Assembly: GCA_024349245.1 (NCBI GenBank)
Contig: JALDNG010000531.1
Coordinates: 1-64,000 of the forward strand
Source: Neodontobutis hainanensis
Lineage: Eukaryota; Chordata; Actinopteri; Gobiiformes; Odontobutidae
DNA: 64,000 bases
Direction of reading: 5' to 3'
This document shows positions 60,541-64,000 of this stretch, piece by piece. Numbering within the stretch: the first letter of the stretch is position 1; every line of letters starts with the position of its first letter. Below the pieces are notes generated by a model. That model saw nothing but the letters and a program-made list of their open reading frames with translations. It had not been told where the DNA came from and searched no databases. Made by a program: the position numbers and the translations under genes.

Positions 60541-61150
60541 TTAAGAAGTTAGCACGTTTTATATCATATGTTAATAATCAATATGGCAGGCTGTTATTTC
60601 ATTCAGTATCCTGAGATTTCGCCATCTTTAGGGACTGCATATTAAATAATTCATTCACAATACCAAAATAAAATCAGAGATACAATGGGCTTGTAAGTTT
60701 ATGGTTCCAATATTTCGATTGCAAACATTATTTCAATCTCTCTCTTTAACTTCACGTATTCGAATCATGTTGTAAAATACCATCTTAACTCATTTCAGCA
60801 TCAGAGTCTATTTATATTTCTGTTAATACAGAAATTTTAGTATATTATCGAGAATAAATTTCACTTTTATTGTGTTCTTGAATACAGATTTCATCTGATA
60901 GATGAGAAAAAATCTGTCATTTCTCACTTTTGAAAATATTATCAATAAATTCACCTATTCCTCTCTCGCAGGATAAATATATTTAATTCTCTCATAGCAA
61001 GAAATACATTTTTTTAAGAACTTTTGAAATATTTGTAAAACTACCATCTACGAAACTAGTTGGAAGGAGAGTATAGAAGGTTTTTCATACACATAAAGTA
61101 AGATCTTTTCACTGTTGATCTTTAGATTTTAAACTATTACGAAAGTAGAC
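60541..61150. other. Patch of raised G+C
   Basis: About 28% G+C over 60541-61080 by hand count (154 of 540). There is no standard-code frame of 60 codons. On the minus strand at about 60755-60908, one frame of about 48 codons has G+C of 42%, 29% and 10% at positions 1, 2 and 3, which is coding-like, but it is broken by three TAA codons. Over the whole patch the three phases total 57, 42 and 55 of 180, so the signal does not extend. The best guess is a short decayed exon or a chance fluctuation. Confidence 0.45.
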
Positions 61151-64000
61151 AATATTTAATCTATATTTTACAAGGAAGATTTTTAACCTTAATGATTACG
61201 ATTAATTATTTTTCAATTTGTTTTAAATATTTAAAATCGTACAAAATATCGAATATTTTTCATTAAACTAAACGATATAACTGAAATATAATTAAACACA
61301 AATTTTTTTATAACTATACATGTTTTATGTTGATTGGAGACTTAATTATATTTTGTCAACCGTTTATTTAGACCATTTCATTGAATGTTTTATTTAATTT
61401 ACTTTTGAAATATCTAATGGGTTAAAGACTCCAACGATTACAATTGGATTAGTTGTTGAAATTTGATCATTTCTAAATTCATTTTAGGAACATAATTTAG
61501 ATTTTGGAATAAAATAATTCTTATTTGTTCATTTATTACACGTATTTAATATTGAAAGGAAAAAAATTTACTTTAGATTTTTGATCTTTTTTAGTTTAAA
61601 TTAATTTTTTATGAATTACTTTATTGATAATAACGATTTATTAATTTATCAAAAAATATAATACCTTTTGAAGTATTTTATAGATACTTTAATATATACT
61701 ATTATTTTTATTTTATTCTTAGATGTTTGCTACTTCTCATATTCAGTGATTATTAATTATATGAAAACATGCTTTTATAAATATATACAAATAAATATTA
61801 TTGATTTCATTATAATAAATATTAAAATATATTTGAATGTTTTAATATTGATTTTTGGCTAAAAGATCATCAATTTTTTGTTGTTTTTTTTAATTATAGA
61901 ATTTTCATTTAAATCTGCTGATCCATTAACAAATATGAATGAATTATCAATGAAATATATATTATAATATTTTGATGATACAAATTGAAAATTTCAAAAA
62001 TGACGCAATTTTTATTGTATTTCCTTTTATAAATATATCTAGATCAATTGATTTAATATAATCAATTTGAACGACATGTTAATCATGACGAAAAATAAAA
62101 ATTTTATAAGATATATTAAATTAACATGAAAAAATTTATTTTACATGTAAATTTTAATTTTTATGAAGATATTTTAACACAGATAAATGTATCAATAATT
62201 ATATCATCGCATATATGGCTAAATTTATATGATTATTTGACTTAATAGCCATAAAATCATTTTATAACAAATAATATACTGAACATTATTAAACATTAAT
62301 GGTTATTAAATATATTTATAATACTATTATTTATTGTTAAATATAAATGGCTCGTCATTAGCTGTGATGTCACTTAAAGAAAATCATTTTTCAAATTCAC
62401 ATTTTGAATTAAAAAAATATCTAACAAAATATTTTTTGTCATAAATAAATTGAAATATTGAAAATAAATGGATTTAAAAATTTTACAAAAATAAAATTCA
62501 TAAATATATTTTTTCATAGTTTTATCTCATTAAATAATTTATAATAAAAATATTTTTCTAAATATTATAAATATTATATGCTTATTTATACTTTTTGAGA
62601 TAATGAACAATTAATAACTAAGTCAGTTTTTAATTTTGAAACAAGAAAATATTTATTATCAAATTATGTGAAAAAAGAAGATAAATTTCTCATTATTACA
62701 CATTCTATATAAATTATAAAATTTTTACAGTAAAAGAGGAGGAATATATATCTCTTATATATATCATTCAAAATATTTTTCGAAAGACAAAAATATTACG
62801 CCTAATTATAAAATATAACTAATCTGTAAATTAGATCATTAAAAAAACTCAATAATATGTATGTAGTGTATATTTTAAGCTATTACACAGCCTTCTTATG
62901 TGGTTTAATATGATCTATTAACCACGAAAAAACAAAATTTTTCGAAGATATTATCATATTTGATCCCATATATATGGCTTGATGTTATTTCGTAATATTT
63001 ATAATATATTTATTTTAAATTCTTTTTTTATTTGTATATATATTTTTATGTGTTATCTTCATTTATACTTTTAAAATACTAGAAATATGAATGTATCTAT
63101 CTATATATGTAGTTGTATAATCCGAAACATAAGAAAGCTATCATTTTTATAAAATTTATAATCAAAATCTTCTTGACAATTTACATTAAAAATTCACGGA
63201 ATAGAATTGATCATAATTTAAAACTATTTTACATAAATATAATATATATAAAGTTTAGAATTTATATATTTGTTTGATTTATTACTATTTGAAGAAGAAA
63301 TGATTTAATTAATGTTTATTAATACATTAAAATACTATAAATTTATATCTAGATGATTCTCACGATTGATTATATTTCTTCTTTGAAAAAATCAAAATCT
63401 GAAAAAATGACAAATTTCCGTTCAGAAAACAAAAATAATGAGTATTTTTACATTTGTAATTTGAGTTAATGATCTCTGAATTTTATCTGTATAAATCTGG
63501 ATTTTTAAGATCGTAATATTATTATTATTTTGTCTATTTAAAATACAACCGATAAATACTTTTTGCTATTTTATTCAATTATACGTTATATATTACGATC
63601 ATTTATTGATGAAAATATGTCGTATAAAAAATATAATATAAATCAGAATCATTTTATTAAATATTTTTAATATTTTCAAATTTATCTAAGAGTCTTGTTA
63701 ATTCTACAAAAAAATATGAATAAAATGATATATTTGTTACATTCTGAATGTTATATAAACGATAACATTTCATTAATTTATAACTAAATTTTGAAAAAAT
63801 ACTTTTACCAGAATTTTTTATTAAAAAACAATATATTCACGTGTTCTTTTATAATTTAATGCGATCAATTTTTATTAAGCGAATTGAAATTAGAGTTATA
63901 AATGATATTAATTGAGTTAAAATATTTAAAAATATACCTTAGATATCGATTTTAAGAAACAATATAAAAAGTTAAAATTTAAAAGTACATAATCAAAATT
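61151..64000. other. AT-rich non-coding DNA
   Basis: No recognisable gene up to the window end. A 64-codon frame at 61668-61862 starts at TTG, is almost entirely Ile, Phe, Tyr, Leu and Asn, and is what random AT-rich DNA yields. A purine run containing AGAGGAGGAAT at about 62735-62745 resembles a ribosome-binding site or polypurine tract but precedes no open frame. Confidence 0.65.

Noticed and set aside
62733..62747. AGAGGAGGAAT as a Shine-Dalgarno site or retroelement polypurine tract
   Set aside because: No open frame follows within a sensible distance and no long terminal repeat is visible nearby.
1..64000. RIP-mutated fungal AT-rich region
   Set aside because: RIP converts CpA to TpA, but CA and TG remain common among the C and G bases here (words such as TCA, TGA and CAT are frequent), so the pattern does not fit.
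1..64000. CRISPR array or tandem satellite
   Set aside because: I saw no regularly spaced or tandem repeat unit longer than seven bases. An exhaustive repeat search by computer could still find dispersed copies I missed.

Overview
This 64 kb window is very AT-rich DNA in which I find no gene I can defend. Hand counts give about 15% G+C in typical stretches (for example 24001-24300) and about 25-31% in four patches. No strand or frame holds a standard-code open reading frame longer than 85 codons. About a dozen frames reach 60 codons, several only with a TTG start, which is roughly what chance predicts when about one codon in ten is a stop. I see no rRNA, tRNA, CRISPR array, intact mobile element, bacterial operon or phage module.

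The most likely source is a gene-poor part of a eukaryotic nuclear genome. Bacterial symbionts this AT-rich are normally packed with genes, and organelle genomes would be expected to show tRNA, rRNA or respiratory genes over this length. CpG is not depleted: counts are close to those expected from base composition, so there is no sign of heavy germline CpG methylation. A 14-base run of the arthropod-type telomere word (TTAGG/CCTAA) at 19506-19519 weakly hints at an insect or other arthropod. I cannot name the organism.

Layout: 1-11640 is AT-rich DNA, slightly richer in G+C over the first 700 bases. 11641-15460 is a broad patch of about 25% G+C that starts with a T-rich segment. 15461-30420 is AT-rich. 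30421-31740 is a sharp patch of about 29% G+C. 31741-36530 is AT-rich. 36531-37560 is a patch of about 31% G+C that carries the longest ORF. 37561-60540 is AT-rich with a faint rise at 43800-44560. 60541-61150 is a patch of about 28% G+C. 61151-64000 is AT-rich.

The patches are the only large-scale structure. I read them in the standard code, in the ciliate code (UAR = Gln) and with all three stops read as sense. Translations look protein-like in several frames at once, which makes the impression worthless as evidence, and G+C by codon position shows no sustained three-base periodicity. I treat the patches as non-coding or badly decayed sequence, such as old transposon, pseudogene or regulatory DNA. 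The small-scale features are a few perfect palindromes, one (AT)10 and one (AAAT)4 microsatellite, two possible stem-loops inside patches, and one 64-codon minus-strand ORF at 16865-17059 with mildly coding-like codon statistics.
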